Source of the DNA: Apostichopus japonicus
Lineage: Eukaryota > Echinodermata > Holothuroidea > Aspidochirotida > Stichopodidae
Assembly: GCF_037975245.1 (NCBI RefSeq)
Contig: NC_092581.1
Location: 10,671,303-10,735,302, forward strand
Reading direction: 5' to 3'
DNA length: 64,000 bases
Under the pieces are notes generated by a model, which was given only the letters and a program-made list of their open reading frames with translations, ran no database searches and had not been told where the DNA came from. This document shows positions 1 through 11,719 of the stretch, in pieces (the stretch's first letter is position 1; every line of letters starts with the position of its first letter). The position numbers and the translations under genes are program-made.

Positions 1-306
1 TGATTGTGAACCGCTAAGAGACAGACAGACGTGATAAGAGTTGAATTTCGACGATGTTACAAGGAAAACGTGGTGAGTGTAAATCACGTCCCGATAGCAT
101 CGTTACCACAAGTTTAATTTCGCGTACATCCAGATGTGTTAACGGATTGTAAATATTCAAATCAGCTAGATATTTCTTCCTGGTGGAGAAAAATAGAAGT
201 GAATAAAGCCATTTCGTTGGTTTACCTGTAACAATAACTAATCCTACAAAATTGTTTCATTACTTTTCACAAATGATGGGAATCTTGTCCCAGTTTATTT
301 ACTTAC

Positions 307-857
307 TCGGTTGCTGCAAAGTGACTATTGCTTCTTCGATTGGCCTTCCAAGAAGAACATGAATAATTTTGTATTGATCGAAGTCACTCTTTGTTACTTC
401 GTTGATAATCAAAGCTCCGGTCTCAGAAATATCATAAAGTTTTCTGCCCCCCTCAGAAAATCTTTTCCGTCCGTTTTCAAGTTTCACAATGGGAAAATCA
501 AATGCCGTCTTCCCACTATACCAGAAAACATCACCAATGTCACTCAAGTTACAGTTGATGGAAGCTCGTTCACCCAATTCAGCATATACTTTCTCATAAC
601 AAGGAAGTACGGTACCTGAGTACGAAATAATAACAGGAATAGAAATGGATTTCTAGGTAACCTTTTAGAGATAGAACGAGGAGCATCACGTGGTGGTCTC
701 TTTATTTGTTGAAGGATAACATCACTGGACAGTAATATACATACAAAGAAGTAAACAAAAATAATGTTTTTAGTATACACATTGTTTCTTTGTAAAGCTG
801 AATATATTACCTATTAACCGAGTAATTAAACATATATTTATATACACATATATACAT

Positions 858-910
<53 letters not shown>

Positions 911-1578
911 TATGTGTATAAAATGTGTATGAGTATGTGTATATGAATATGTGTATAAGTATGTGCGTGTGTGCTTACATTTGAATTACGACCTTTCTTA
1001 ACGGTTTCGAACCTCTGGACATACAATTCGCTTCCATAGCCCACTTGGTTAGGGTGTCCGCATATAAAGTAGGAGGCCCGGGTTTAATTCCCGGAGGAAG
1101 CTGGAACTCACTACAATTTGAAAATTATATATATATTCATTTCTTGTTGTCTTGTATTTCCATTTCATTTAACTAAGTCTGTTCAAAGTATCTCTTTCGA
1201 GATTCGGATTTAGGAATCACAAGTGACTGCGAGTTGATAAACATCATGTTTGTCCTCTAGAATAAGGCAAAATATGTCTCCAAGCAGAATTGGCATTCTT
1301 TGATACAGATGGCAATTCCTTATTCCTTACCGACTCCGAATTTTTGGACATACAATGAGCTTCAATAGCACAGTTTGTTGGGGTGTCCGCATATAAAACT
1401 TGATGCCCGGGTTCGACTCCGATGGAGGCAAGCAGCGTTTTTACTGTTCTGGGTTTCCCAACTCACTACAATTTCAATAATATATCATAGCGGAACCTCT
1501 TAGACAAACATTTAAATACTTACCCGCAATAAAAGGTGAGGATACCATGAAAAGCACAAGAATCTTCAAAACTTCCAT
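307..1578 (-). CDS. Secreted or membrane Ig-domain protein, first two coding exons (partial)
   Basis: Two exons join in phase. Exon 1 (1524-1578) starts at ATG 1578 and encodes a hydrophobic signal peptide, MEVLKILVLFMVSSPFIA, ending at a strong donor (G|GTAAGT). Exon 2 (307-615) follows an acceptor reading tactcag and ends at A|GTAAGT. It is 309 nt long and flanked by phase-1 introns on both sides, the usual arrangement for an Ig-domain exon. The encoded domain has the Ig pattern: first cysteine in ASINCNLSD, core tryptophan in VFWYSG, and a late strand like the D-x-Y region in NEVTKSDFDQYKI. The cysteine expected two residues after that tyrosine is isoleucine, so the canonical disulfide cannot form as usual. 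An additional cysteine lies near the domain start (VLPCYEK). The gene continues left of the window, so its anchor and later domains are unknown. Splice structure is seen directly; function in recognition or adhesion is inferred. Confidence 0.72.
859..907. repeat. (TA)n microsatellite
   Basis: Uninterrupted TA dinucleotides, followed by a GTGTATGAG-type degenerate stretch to about 965. It lies in the intron of the Ig-domain gene and creates spurious YIYIYI reading frames. Confidence 0.95.
975..1135 (+). mobile_element. tRNA-derived SINE, family 1, copy 1
   Basis: It contains a degenerate RNA polymerase III A box (TAGCCCACTTGGTTAGGGTG) and a B-box-like block (GGGTTTAATTCCCGG) at tRNA-like spacing. 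Upstream is a family-specific head (GGTTTCGAACCTCTGGACAT) and downstream a tail (AACTCACTACAATTTGAAAA) running into TATATATA. The same head, tRNA-like part and tail recur at 1300-1488, 17837-18064 and 59879-60113. The B box here carries changes, so this is an old copy. Confidence 0.75.
1300..1488 (+). mobile_element. tRNA-derived SINE, family 1, copy 2
   Basis: Same family as the copy at 975. It shows head remnants (GATACAGATGGCAATT, TTTTTGGACATACAAT), a degraded A box (TAGCACAGTTTGTTGGGGTG), a B box (CGGGTTCGACTCC) and the CCAACTCACTACAATTT tail ending in ATATAT. It lies in the intron of the Ig-domain gene, in tandem orientation with the first copy. Both head and A box are diverged. Confidence 0.72.
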
Positions 1579-1641
1579 TTTGATTTGTTTTCTTTTTATG
1601 TACGGTTAACGTTAAGTCCTTATCTGAAAAAGAATTATTTA

Positions 1642-1645
<4 letters not shown>

Positions 1646-1735
<90 letters not shown>
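1646..1735. repeat. (TA)n microsatellite
   Basis: About 90 bp of uninterrupted TA, just upstream (on the minus strand) of the signal-peptide exon. The reading frames across it are repeat artefacts. Confidence 0.95.
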
Positions 1736-1737
<2 letters not shown>

Positions 1738-2099
1738 GGGGATTTTGTTTTATATTTATATTAACAAATCATGTTTCCAAGAAACAAACACCAGCAAGAT
1801 ATCTTACTGTAGCTTGGACGCTGCTCTATGTTACACAAAAATAGAAACATGTATAGTCTTGTTTTTACAAGGACTTGCAGAACAATACGGCGGCAAGTTC
1901 TTTCTCAATGTAAATAATATTTGGAATATTTCCTAAGCTAAAAATATCACCACAGTTTCGGGTAGAGTAATTGTTATACTAATGGCATGATATAAGTTTG
2001 TACAATCCGTCACAAGGTATACAGGTATGAATGAGATATACGTCCACCCGGTCTAGGCCAGTGTTTGTAAAATGTGTGGCTAATTAAACTATTACAATT

Positions 2100-2455
2100 G
2101 TACAAAGATAATGGAAATTGGAAGAAAATTTAAGGTGTTGCACCTTCACTGATTGGTAAACTTCTTTACATATCGAAAAGACACCAGAGAGGATAGTCTT
2201 AAATACTTCCACATACTTTTGTCTTGTCTTTTCAATTATTGATACCATCTGATCCCAAACTATATAAACAATGCAATTCAGAAAATGGCAATTGGAAGGA
2301 AAGGTCTTTCTAGATCACTGATTGGTGTATTTCTTGATGGATCGGAAATATAGCATCGAGGACAGCCTTTAAAGCGTTCCACATAACTTCGTATTGAATT
2401 TTAATTCTTAATATTATCTCATCCCAAATGATTTATAAAGCATAAATAAATAGCA
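2100..2455. repeat. Diverged tandem duplication, unit about 175 bp
   Basis: Two adjacent units share the same order of blocks: ATGG(A/C)AATTGGAAG, CACTGATTGGT, a cATCG block, a CTTAAA/TTTAAA block, TTCCACATA and an ATCTGATCCCAAA-type block. Unit 1 starts near 2107 and unit 2 near 2285. No coding potential is visible. The rest of 1740-2700 shows nothing recognisable apart from a G run at 2712-2723. Confidence 0.55.
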
Positions 2456-2807
2456 AAGTTTCACTTCCATTATTGAAGAAAGAACGCGACAAATACATTG
2501 AGAATTACTGATAATCAAAATATATCATAAGAGTAACAGTAGCATGATGAAACATATATCAAAATATTCTTGGGAATTTCTGATTCTACGCCTTCTTTGT
2601 AAGTGATTAATACTAATATCACGAGTATCGTTAGACGGCGAAGTTTCCAGAAGCCATTAGAATCATTTGTAATCCACTAACTGACGTGTGAATGTAGGAA
2701 CGGGATGGGGGTCGGGGGGGGGGCCTGGTGGAAATTCCAGTTGAAATTTTGAACTGGGTTCAACTGGAATTTTCTATACGGAAATTGGCCCAAATTTGAA
2801 CTAGGTT

Positions 2808-3065
2808 GAAATGGGTGAACTGGGTCCAACTGGTTCAACTATGTTTCACTGGGTCCAACTGGTTCAAGTTCAACTATGTTTTACTGGGTCCAACTGGTTC
2901 AACTATGTTTTACTGGGTCCAACTGGTTCAACTATGTTTTACTGGGTCCAACTGGTTCAACTATGTTTTACTGGGTCAACTATGTTTTACTGGGTCCAAC
3001 TGGTTCAACTATATTTTACTGGGTCAACTATGTTTTACTGGGTTAAACTGGGTGAACTATGTTTT
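2808..3065 (+). repeat. Tandem array, period about 29 bp (left arm of element A)
   Basis: Repeats of a unit reading ACTGGGTCCAACTGGTTCAA followed by CTATGTTTT, with three near-identical copies at about 2880-2965 and shortened variants on each side. Two overlapping reading frames across it (rich in GSNWFNYVLL and GPTGSTMF) come from the repeat and are not genes. Confidence 0.88.
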
Positions 3066-5159
3066 ACTGCTTTTATTTTTAAATAGTTTAAACTGGGATT
3101 CTCAACTGGTGTTATCTACACAATATAACACCACACTATAAGAAGTTTTCATTATTTTTACAGTAGATCTATACTGTATGTGTTAGGGTGTTAGCCACTG
3201 AAAATAAATGTTTGTTGTTGATCAGAGAACTCTGCGTTTGGTGTGATGACCAAATACAGAGCAAGACACATAAAAAAATGGAGAACTCAACTGGATTGGA
3301 TCAAAAGAAATTATAATTATGAATAACAAACAAAGTACAGTTGATCTTGGATCTATCAAAGAATTAAATGAAATAACTTACAGTGGTGAGGTGCGCACCC
3401 AAAATATAAAGAAATACACTTAATTTAAAAGTATGTTCTGGTGATTTGGCCTGCTGGTGATATCAAGTATTCTACGACCTCAGATCTTCCACGACATCAG
3501 ATATTCTACAACATCAGTATAGTTGATCCCCAATAAATGGTATGTCCGATCCCAACAAAATACAGTAGTATCCTTTAATTTATATGAAATATTGTCCAGG
3601 GTATCCTTTCAGTAAAATAATGTCAATATCCTTTGTACATAGTAAAATAAGGTCCTTCATAAGTGATGGTGTCCCAGAATATCCTTTATGTAAAATAATA
3701 TCCTTTATAGTAAATAGTATCCTTTAAAATAAATAGTGTCCCAGACTATCATTTGAGTATCACAAATTCCATAAAATAATAAGGTCTACAGTAACTTGAA
3801 CTATGTAAATTAAGGTTTAAAACAAACTATCTAGCTATTAAACTATCTCTTCTTTTACAACTGCCTTGCTCAGATACTCATAGCCAACTGCCTAACTACC
3901 TATACCCTCACAAAACTCCTTTGTTTCTAAAATATATACACACAGACCCCATTTCCTGTGAGGGCTAATTTCGAGGAAGAACAAGATAGTTGCCTAGCAA
4001 CCCAGAAGAAAGAGAATTGTTAATCAACCCTTTTGCTGGCACACGACAACATACAAATATACTGTACAAATGTATAGCCCTCTGTACAGTGAACACTGCA
4101 CTAATAAACAAGTAAAACTATGGTACAAAACAAAACTTTATGTAAGAGCTGACCATCTTACACTGCACTAATGAAGCCTCACTTAAAATTAGATTGATAT
4201 TTTAATCATATGTCCATAATGTTCAGTTTAGGGCATCCTCACATTTGTAGCATATACGTGTATGCTGTATACTTCACTAATGACTTTTGCAAAGTATGAC
4301 GCTTCATGTTTGAAACAACAATCAAGGCAATTGCGTTAATTTTGAAATATCTGTGAGCTTCTTTTGTTTGTGACACCTTAAGAAGTTGCCATTATGTTCG
4401 CTAGTTGACAAAAGCTTTCCTAAAATCATGCGGCTAAATATAGTGTTAACTTGAGTATAACTACTGTAGGTTAGGCCCCTATAAAGTATAAGCTAGTCAA
4501 CTAAAACGTTAGAATATGTCTAACGTTAGTAAATGTACCATGCATGTAGTAGTATACCTAGTAGGGAACCGGTTTCTTAGGCCTAGCCTATACTATAGTC
4601 CTCGGCCACTATATACAAAGTTTCTGTTCAATTCAAATATTTATGATAAAGAACACGTTTATAATCAATTATAACGTTACAAGTATGTAACAATAATATA
4701 AAGATACTGCAAGATCACAAAGGAGGGAATTTAGCCGCGGTAATTATTTGAAATTGTTGGCAAAATCGGTTACAAATGCAATTCTGCGAAGCTTCTGTTG
4801 GCGTTTGTGGTTTGCGGATTCGGAATTTATAAATTTAGCCCAACGCAAGACAAATGTCAAAGTTCAAATTTAGTCGGATCATACTATTTAGCACTGGGAA
4901 GGCATTTTGCCTACCAATTGTTCAAATCGCCTAACAAAGTATAACATAATTTTTTCAAATTTATTATATAGTAAATATTTCATATCTTTAATCATTGCGG
5001 TACAAAAGTTTAATCGTTTAATCATAACTGTGATAAATATGACAAAGATTTATTTTACACCCCTCATAAGTTGGTTAGTTTAGCATATTCAATATATTAC
5101 GATACGGTTACTGCTTACGAACTTACATTTGATTATTACGCCAAAAATAAAAGCAGTCA

Positions 5160-5625
5160 ACATAGTCCAGACCCAGTTGGGCCAGTGTGAAACCTAGTTC
5201 AACCCCAACAGGGAAAGTTCACCAGTAAACATAGTTCAAACCCAGTTGGGCTTGTGCAAACCAGTGAAACCTAGTTAAATCCCAGCTGGGTCAGTTCACC
5301 AGCCAATAGTCCAAACCCAGTTGGGCCAGTGCAAAACCAATGAAACCTAGTTCAACCCCAACAGGGCAAGTTCACCAGTCAACATAGTTCAAACCAAGTT
5401 GGGCTAGTGCAAAAACCAGTGAAACCTAGTTGAAGCCCAACTGGATCAGTTCAAACATAGTTCAAATTCAGTTTGGCCTGAACAAACCCAGTTGAACATT
5501 GTGTAAACCCAGTTGAACCTAGCTCATGTACAGCATAGCCCAGTTGGAACCCAGTAAGACCCAGTTAAACACAGTTAAAAACCAGTTAAACATAGTAGGC
5601 CCTAGTAGAACCTAGTTGACTTTTT
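5160..5625 (-). repeat. Inverted counterpart array (right arm of element A)
   Basis: Degenerate repeats of CCCAGTTGGGCCAGTGCAAA, ACCAGTGAAACCTAGTTCAA and CCCCAACAGGG, i.e. the motif of the left arm in inverse orientation, decaying to CCAGTTAAACATAG near the right terminus. Period is about 60 bp, made of two related halves. It is more diverged than the left arm. Confidence 0.75.
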
Positions 5626-5654
5626 AACTGGGTTCTACTGGAATTTCTACCAGG

Positions 5655-7734
5655 GGGGGGGGGGGGTAAGGTGTCTTGCAGTTAGATCAATTGATATCTG
5701 CTTAACTTTGGGTAAAACTTGCATAGTTCCCGTAAATTTGCCTAACATTTGCCACCAAATTCAAACAGCTACTTTAAAATGTATTACAATTTTCTAATGA
5801 GAACTTATTGTCTTTTTCTTTATTTAAGTTGCATGTACAGGAATTATTTTAGTAAAAAAAAAGGAACAAAAGAGTCCGTTCGGGTTCCAGAGGCGGAGCT
5901 ACCATTTTTTTACCAGGTGGTCAAGCCCAAGATCAAACATGTACATTTGGTGTATAGACCTTTAGAAAATTTAAAATCTGTCCACTCATGAATGCAATTG
6001 CTGCTACACATTTTTCTTGAACTGCTGATATTACAGCAGCAAATTGCGAATCATATTGAGTAGAATTATGAAGAAACTGTCTGTGTCCAGAAGTGTCCAT
6101 TCCAGTACATTAAAACAGGCTCGACTGGCTCAAGTCTGGGTCCAAGACCGAAGTCCTCATGCAGGAAAGTGAGTTCAAGTCCACAGTCTGAACTTGAGTT
6201 CTCTAGCACTGGCGATATTAAATAATTATATGTAAAGGTTTGCCACTGAGAAAATAGGAGTTTCACCCCCTGTGTAATTTTAATTGTTCTACAAAATATC
6301 AACTTTAAAAATGAACTTGAAATATGCCCTGAAACAATATTAGTACAGGCATATTATAAGTGGCAGAGCGCTTCAAGTAATATGCTGAAAACTCTTATAT
6401 TAAGAAAGTGTTAATGATTTTTCAAACTACCAATTTATTTACTATTTTGGGGGGGGGGGTGGTTTCAAGGTTTTTGGGACATTCAGAACTATGAAATAAC
6501 TTCTCCTTCACACTTGCATAAGACCATTAGAATAAACGGTATAAAAACAACACTAAGATGACACTAAAAGTTTGTGTAACTTTATCAAAATAGGCTATTT
6601 CTAACACTGCAGTCATGTAACATTTGAAGTGTTCTATGAGTAAATTAAAAATACCAAAAGAAAAAAAAGTACAACATGCGTTATGGCAAACCATACTTTT
6701 GCACTAAGTTATGTATTTACTCTAACCCTCTTACAGCACTTGAGGCAACATCAATGCATGATATAATACTTAAGTTGGGTGACATATATACCATCCACAG
6801 ACTAATTGGGGTTCATAATATTGAAAGAAGTGATGATCATGGAATAGTTGAGAAGCTTTAGGCTAGTCCATGACACTAGTACAAGGTATTCATCAGTGAC
6901 ACATGCACGTATTACTTCCATTGTCTATAGATAGCCTATACCTAGAAAGGGGATATGGGCAGGCATCATGCACCCCGTCACTTTACAAATTATCTGCATG
7001 AGGTTTTAGCCTATTAATATATATCACAAGTTTTATTCCACTGTTTCCATCTGGCGAAACCACTCCTGAATAAGCAATGTAATGTTGCTGGGGTAACTAA
7101 TTACTTGCATACATATCACCATTAATTTCATACCAACTGAGACAATGCTAACAGTTACAATTGCATTAAAAATAAGACCTTAATTATAAAACGACAATAA
7201 TGATCATCTACTACCCATGACTAATAACATTAACTATTATGATATAGATTTGATGTGTTCTTCTGGAGATATAGTGTTCAACTAGTCTGCTTGGTGACAC
7301 ACACTCGCACATGCACATCCATAGGTACGTAGCTCTATAGCTAGAGCTTCTTACATAGGAAATATTGTTTCTACTACGTTTCTATGTTTTGCACAGTGGG
7401 GAACACATATGACCTTTGACCTCCATCAAAGAAGAGGCGTTTCTTCCTCTCAACATTTAGCATAAACATAGCAAGTATAAGATTGTGTCGATCTTTCCTG
7501 CTGGATATGTCATGTTTAAAAGGTTTTTGTTTTGAAAATTGACTTCTGGTGACCTCAGCGTACAGCTTACCTTTAAATTAAATAATGTATGTTTTCGTTC
7601 TTTTAATATCATACATCTACGTAAATATTGGGTTAACGTATGCTAAGTTTGAAATTCATGTAAGCTTCCCTTGTGAAGTTGCAATGTGATGCTGTGTTTA
7701 CAAGTCCCAAACGGACACACCTAGTAGACGGTTG
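5655..7734. other. Intergenic, no gene seen
   Basis: AT-rich unique-looking sequence with a G run at about 6450. Short reading frames here (for example 5749-5991 and 6066-6302) have no recognisable motifs or splice context and are not called. Confidence 0.6.
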
Positions 7735-7985
7735 CCGTTTCATAGTGTACTGTATACACAGTAAAAACAATGTGTAAAAGTTAACGGGGTATAAAAGTGA
7801 GGGGTAAAGAGTTGTGCAATTTTTACACAACGCTGAGTAAAACATGTATATCAGGCGACACAGACACAGGTGTAATGATTTACAAATGCGTATTGTGTAA
7901 AAAAAAGGACCAATTTGCCCCTTTCTACCGGTAAAACAAAATACCGGTGTAATTTGTTGCACTGCACTGGGTAAAATACATTTAT
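7735..7985 (+). repeat. GTAAAA / TTTACACA motif cluster, left
   Basis: About 250 bp saturated with the motifs TGTGTAAAA, TTTTTACACAA, GGGGTAAA and CGGTAAAACA. It ends about 60 bp before the SAM-gene start codon. A denser cluster of the same vocabulary lies at 12490-12895, mostly readable as the inverse. Together they resemble the subterminal arrays of the other elements in this window, but I could not find matching outer termini. Confidence 0.5.
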
Positions 7986-8045
7986 GTTACAACTTTGATG
8001 TGTAAACACGCTTTCATACCGCGTCGCTGCTTGCAGAACGACAAC

Positions 8046-9522
8046 ATGGAAGCCACTAAAAGTTCGATGGTCGTTTCACAATTTCTGGAAAACATCGGCC
8101 TAGCGGAACTGAAGCCACAATTAGAAGGTAGGATGGTGTATTTCGGGCACCAGTACTAACCTTTTATGCGGAAAGAATAATATTTCAATAAGTCTTGAAC
8201 TACAATTTCACCGTTGAATACTGAACGAAAACTGTTTTAAACGGCATATACTCGTCGCCTAGGCCTCACTCTTGTTTAACGTTACGAATAAATGTTAGTG
8301 CAAGGTTGAACGTTAGGCTAAGCTATTTCTAATAGTAAGCGCCAAGCATACATATATAGCCTTTCGTTCCTCTCTAGATTCTCTTTTCATGCCCATAGAG
8401 ACTAGGTAGTGCACATAACCATCTTGTTCGTACTAAAGATATTACTCACGTATGAGAGTAACTTAGGTTACGTATAACGTTGGCCAACGTTGAACCATCC
8501 TAGCTTTGGCTTATGTTTAAGGCCCAAGCCAATTCTACATTTATATACTGATAGGTCTCCTTAACCAACACTACAAATAGGCAAGCGATACAGCCTAGGC
8601 TAACATTACCAGTTGAATATTAGTTTTAAGGCCAGGCAATGACTCATTATGACTAGCATATCCATTAAAATAAGCCTCACTATGATCCTGCAGTAGTCAA
8701 CCAAGACCCTGGCTCTCATATGTTAGGGCCAAATGGTAACACAAGCTTTGTTAGTTGTGATGAAAATAGTATGCTTTGCAATCATAATGGCGTATGTGTG
8801 TGTTTGTGCTGCCAAGCTTGTAAACACAGTATTTCAAGAAGGGAATTTTGGACTTCTCATGTTTGGTGTGTACGTGACCACATTAGGGACAAGAAGCGCA
8901 CTGATTTTTGGGGAAGTCAATGGTCATTTGGGGTCATCAGAGGTTAAATTGTGAAAACTACTAAACCTGATATCTCAAGAAGGGAAGCTTGGACAGATCT
9001 GATATTTGATATGTGGGTGTGTCACATGAAGTTGGCCTACAAGAAGCCTACATTCCAACTAAGACCTTGGCCCATGGTGGCTTAATAAAGTAATGATGTT
9101 AGTGTTTAACCTTTGAACGCAGTTGACTTTTACCTGAAGAAAATAAGTTATGTTAATGAGTGGGCTAAGCAGTAAGCACATTAATATCTCTGCATTTTTT
9201 TTTTATTTCACAATAAAATGTTTACATTCTCTGGTTGTTTTTTATGTCTAGAATAATATGTGATGATTGCAATATCCATGAATGTTCATTTTACGGAAGC
9301 AATTTCCTAATATGCAACATGTCCTTTGTCATTACTGTTATTAAGCTTTGTAACAGTGTTATATGGAAAATATTTTCCCTCTAATTTCCACAGCTCACAG
9401 GATTGATGATGAAGTATTTGAGTTACTGGATGACGAGAGCATAACACAGATAATCCCCAAACTCGGTCTTCGTTTAAAGTTTAAACATCACTACAACCTA
9501 AGGTGCAACTCTCTTTCAGAAG
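8046..9522 (+). CDS. SAM-domain protein, first two coding exons (incomplete)
   Basis: Exon 1 (8046-8127) starts with ATG in a good context (ACAACATGG) and ends GAAG|GTAGGA, phase 1. Exon 2 (9394-9522) follows the acceptor CTAATTTCCACAG and ends GAAG|GTAATA, again phase 1, so the frames join. The predicted start carries VSQFLENIGLAELKPQLE followed by IDDEVFELLDDESITQIIPK and LGLRLKF. This is the pattern of a SAM (sterile alpha motif) domain: a hydrophobic helix 1, the I-D-(D/G)-E block, a D-(D/E)-S-(I/L) turn and the final P-K-(L/I)-G helix. SAM domains self-associate or bind partners. I recall large families of uncharacterised multicopy SAM proteins in fish and echinoderms, but have not checked this. 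No intact third exon was found; candidates at 10,682 and 11,045 are broken, so the locus may be a pseudogene or the rest of a mobile-element gene. Confidence 0.62.
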
Positions 9523-10681
9523 GTAATAATATCATTGTTCAACACAGGTTCGATTCCTTGCTGCACACAGAATAGTATATGTGTCCAGGTCCATGTGCAT
9601 ATGTACGTGTACTGTGTATGCATGAGTGAGTGTGTGATGCTTGGCTTTGTTACGTGATAACTCAACAATGGGTGATCGCCCTTTGTTACTTAAAGATATT
9701 ATTGTGTATGGTGTTCATCGATCTCATCGTAAATATCAGTTAACGTATTGGGTCAGAGGTCAAAATATTTCAATAACAATGATTCTGCACCCAAAGGTCA
9801 CATTATATCCAAACTTTGTATGATCTTTTTGGTTATCATGTTTGTAAATGTTATTGTGACATAATTCTGAGTGGTGGGCCTCATTTCATAAGATGGCATG
9901 ATATATCAATTACCATGCTAGTAGATGCCCCGTAGTAACTTGTAATCAATTGTTTTTGGTGTACATAGCATTGATGTTGTCACAGATTGAGGTCAATATG
10001 TAAATGTTGCAATATTACTCAAGTAATGGTTCTGATGCCACAGGCAATCATCAAAGGTATTACTGTACTACAGTATAAATGCCCTGAAATACTGCATTTA
10101 TGCTCATAGTAATCAGTTCCACTAAATAAAATTAAATAGACTGTTAACCCTGGAGCACCTGCATGGTTGTCAAATTGGGTGGGTGCGGAATATGCCTCTT
10201 CCTTAAAAGGAAATACCATCACAAAAATGAACTAGTAGTAACCATGGGTGAGGGTTGCATGGGGATACCTTCTTTTAAGGGAAATTTCCTGATAGTTTCA
10301 GTGCCCCTTTGACTCTATACCCCACATAACTCGCCCATTGTCAGAACCTGGCTATGTTACTGCAATATACTACCAAAATAAGTTGCCCTTAATTTGGCCA
10401 GAACTAACATATCATTTCCATGGTACCTCTAGACTTTGATAATTTATTATACCAGGAATCTTCATAGGACTGGAAAAGAAGATATTAAATAATATTTCAA
10501 ATCCTTTTGGTGTCGAGACAAGTATGACCTGTGTGTTGTAGAAGTTCCCCCTGAAGAAACCTGTTTCTTTTTTACTAGCATTGGTCAGATATGCTTAAAA
10601 CTACACAACTGGAAGGTTACCTATACATATTTCCCAGATTGTGGTCAATATATATAAATTTTATATAATAACTTGTCTTTT

Positions 10682-10917
10682 CAGGAAGGTGTAAACTTAG
10701 CGCAATACTTGACTCAATTTGATGGACGTACACAGCCATTCGTTTTGATCTTGGGAGGCAACTACTGCCAGCCACAGCAGCTCTTCGTCATCATTGAGCG
10801 AAAGGCAATGGTGTAGACACACTTATTGCAGCAATTGACCTCTGCTACAAGGCTTACCAGATTTTAGACCTCTGCTATCCACCTCAGGCTACAGTATGGG
10901 GGTATGAACTGCTTTAG
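10682..10917 (+). pseudogene. Frameshifted downstream exon, possibly of the SAM-family gene
   Basis: A pyrimidine-tract acceptor (CTTGTCTTTTCAG) ends at about 10,684. One frame reads TQPFVLILGG and PQQLFVIIERKAMV before a stop; a different frame then continues as VDTLIAAIDLCYKAYQILDL and CYPPQATVW to a stop near 10,917. The order (a QP-F-V-L-I-LG block, a Q-x-F-V-I-I-E block, then L-x-A-I-D-L-C-(F/Y)-K and YP) resembles the C-terminal half of multicopy uncharacterised proteins I recall from fish and lancelets. The frame change shows it is inactive as it stands. The protein-family match is from memory and uncertain. Confidence 0.5.
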
Positions 10918-11044
10918 ACACTCTCATTTATGCTATTAAAGTACCGAATGAACCAGGGTCTATCCGGGCATTCAGGGCATACTATCATTTCAAATCAATT
11001 ATGTAAGACCACTGTCAGCAACATGGCATTATTTTCGTCATTGT

Positions 11045-11160
11045 TAACAAGTAATCCGCTCCAGCAGCTCTTCGTCATCATTGAGGAGAAGGCACTGGAA
11101 GTGGGCCCGCTCTTTGTATCCATTGGCCTGTGCTATGTAAAGCTAAACAGATGTTAGACC
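11045..11160 (+). pseudogene. Second, shorter copy of the same broken exon
   Basis: The DNA from CCAGCAGCTCTTCGTCATCA onward repeats the exon at 10,770 and encodes LQQLFVIIEEKALEVGPLF then VSIGLCYVKLN before a stop. It keeps the Q-L-F-V-I-I-E core but has diverged through the D-L-C-Y-K block. It lies about 290 bp after the first copy in the same orientation, which points to a local duplication followed by decay. Confidence 0.5.
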
Positions 11161-11219
11161 TCTAGCTGCTATTAACTTCAGGTTACAAGGGTATGTAAAA
11201 CTTTACCCAGTTTAACATA

Positions 11220-11715
11220 TAAGTGATGATTTGAGTCTGTTCCTATATAGATATTTTCTGTTGTTTTCAAAGTTGTGTTGTGTTCTTTCTATTATACGTG
11301 ATCACTGCGTATAGGTAATTTTGCAGGGCTTTAGTTCTCCAGCATGTTTTATTGAACAACTGTGATAACAGATAAGTGATGATTTTACTTTCATTCCATA
11401 TAGATATTTTTCTGGTGTTTTCAAACTTGTGTTGAGTTCTTTCTATTATATGTTAGATTTTTGTGAAATATCACAGCTTATAGGTGATTTTAAAGGACTT
11501 GAGGTCTCCAGTATGGTTTATTCAACAACTGTGAAAGCATATAAGGGATGGTTAAGTTTCTTCAAAGTTCTGTTTTAGTACCTCAACTATATGATACATT
11601 GTAACATTTGTCGATGTAAATATGTTAGAATTTTGAGAAATATGACAGCTTAGTAAAGTTGAGTTTCATAGGGTTTTAAGCATCTAGCATGGTTATCCAA
11701 CACATAGTAATTATA
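11220..11715 (+). repeat. Three diverged tandem units of about 165 bp
   Basis: Units starting near 11,220, 11,374 and 11,540 share, in order, AAG(T/G)GATG, a TATAGATATTTT block, TTTTCAAA.TTGTGTT, TTCTTTCTATTATA, an ATCACAGCTTATAGG block, and CTCCAG(C/T)ATG(G)TTTATT.AACA. The third is the most diverged. No open frame runs through them. Confidence 0.6.
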
Positions 11716-11719
11716 CACT

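Larger units (their letters stand above)
2724..5654. mobile_element. Non-autonomous TIR element with subterminal tandem repeats (element A)
   Basis: The two ends are inverted copies of CCTGGT(A/G)GAAATTCCAGT, at 2724 and ending at 5654. Inside the left end, about 2808-3065 is a tandem array built on ACTGGGTCCAACTGGTTCAA with period near 29 bp. Inside the right end, about 5160-5625 carries a longer, more diverged array of the complementary motif (CCCAGTTGGGCC, AACCTAGTTCAACCCCA). The interior has imperfect repeats of TATCCTTT..AGTAAAATAA (3540-3770) and no convincing gene. Both outer flanks are runs of G, so a target duplication cannot be told from a homopolymer. It is probably a DNA transposon moved in trans; superfamily unknown. 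Confidence 0.62.

Noticed and set aside
975-1135. A functional tRNA gene
   Set aside because: A and B boxes are present but no cloverleaf acceptor stem closes, and the same head and tail recur at other sites, so it is a SINE.
2806-3141. Two overlapping frames of about 100 codons with a repeated GSNWFNYVLL pattern
   Set aside because: They arise from the 29-bp tandem array in two frames at once; no splice or start context.
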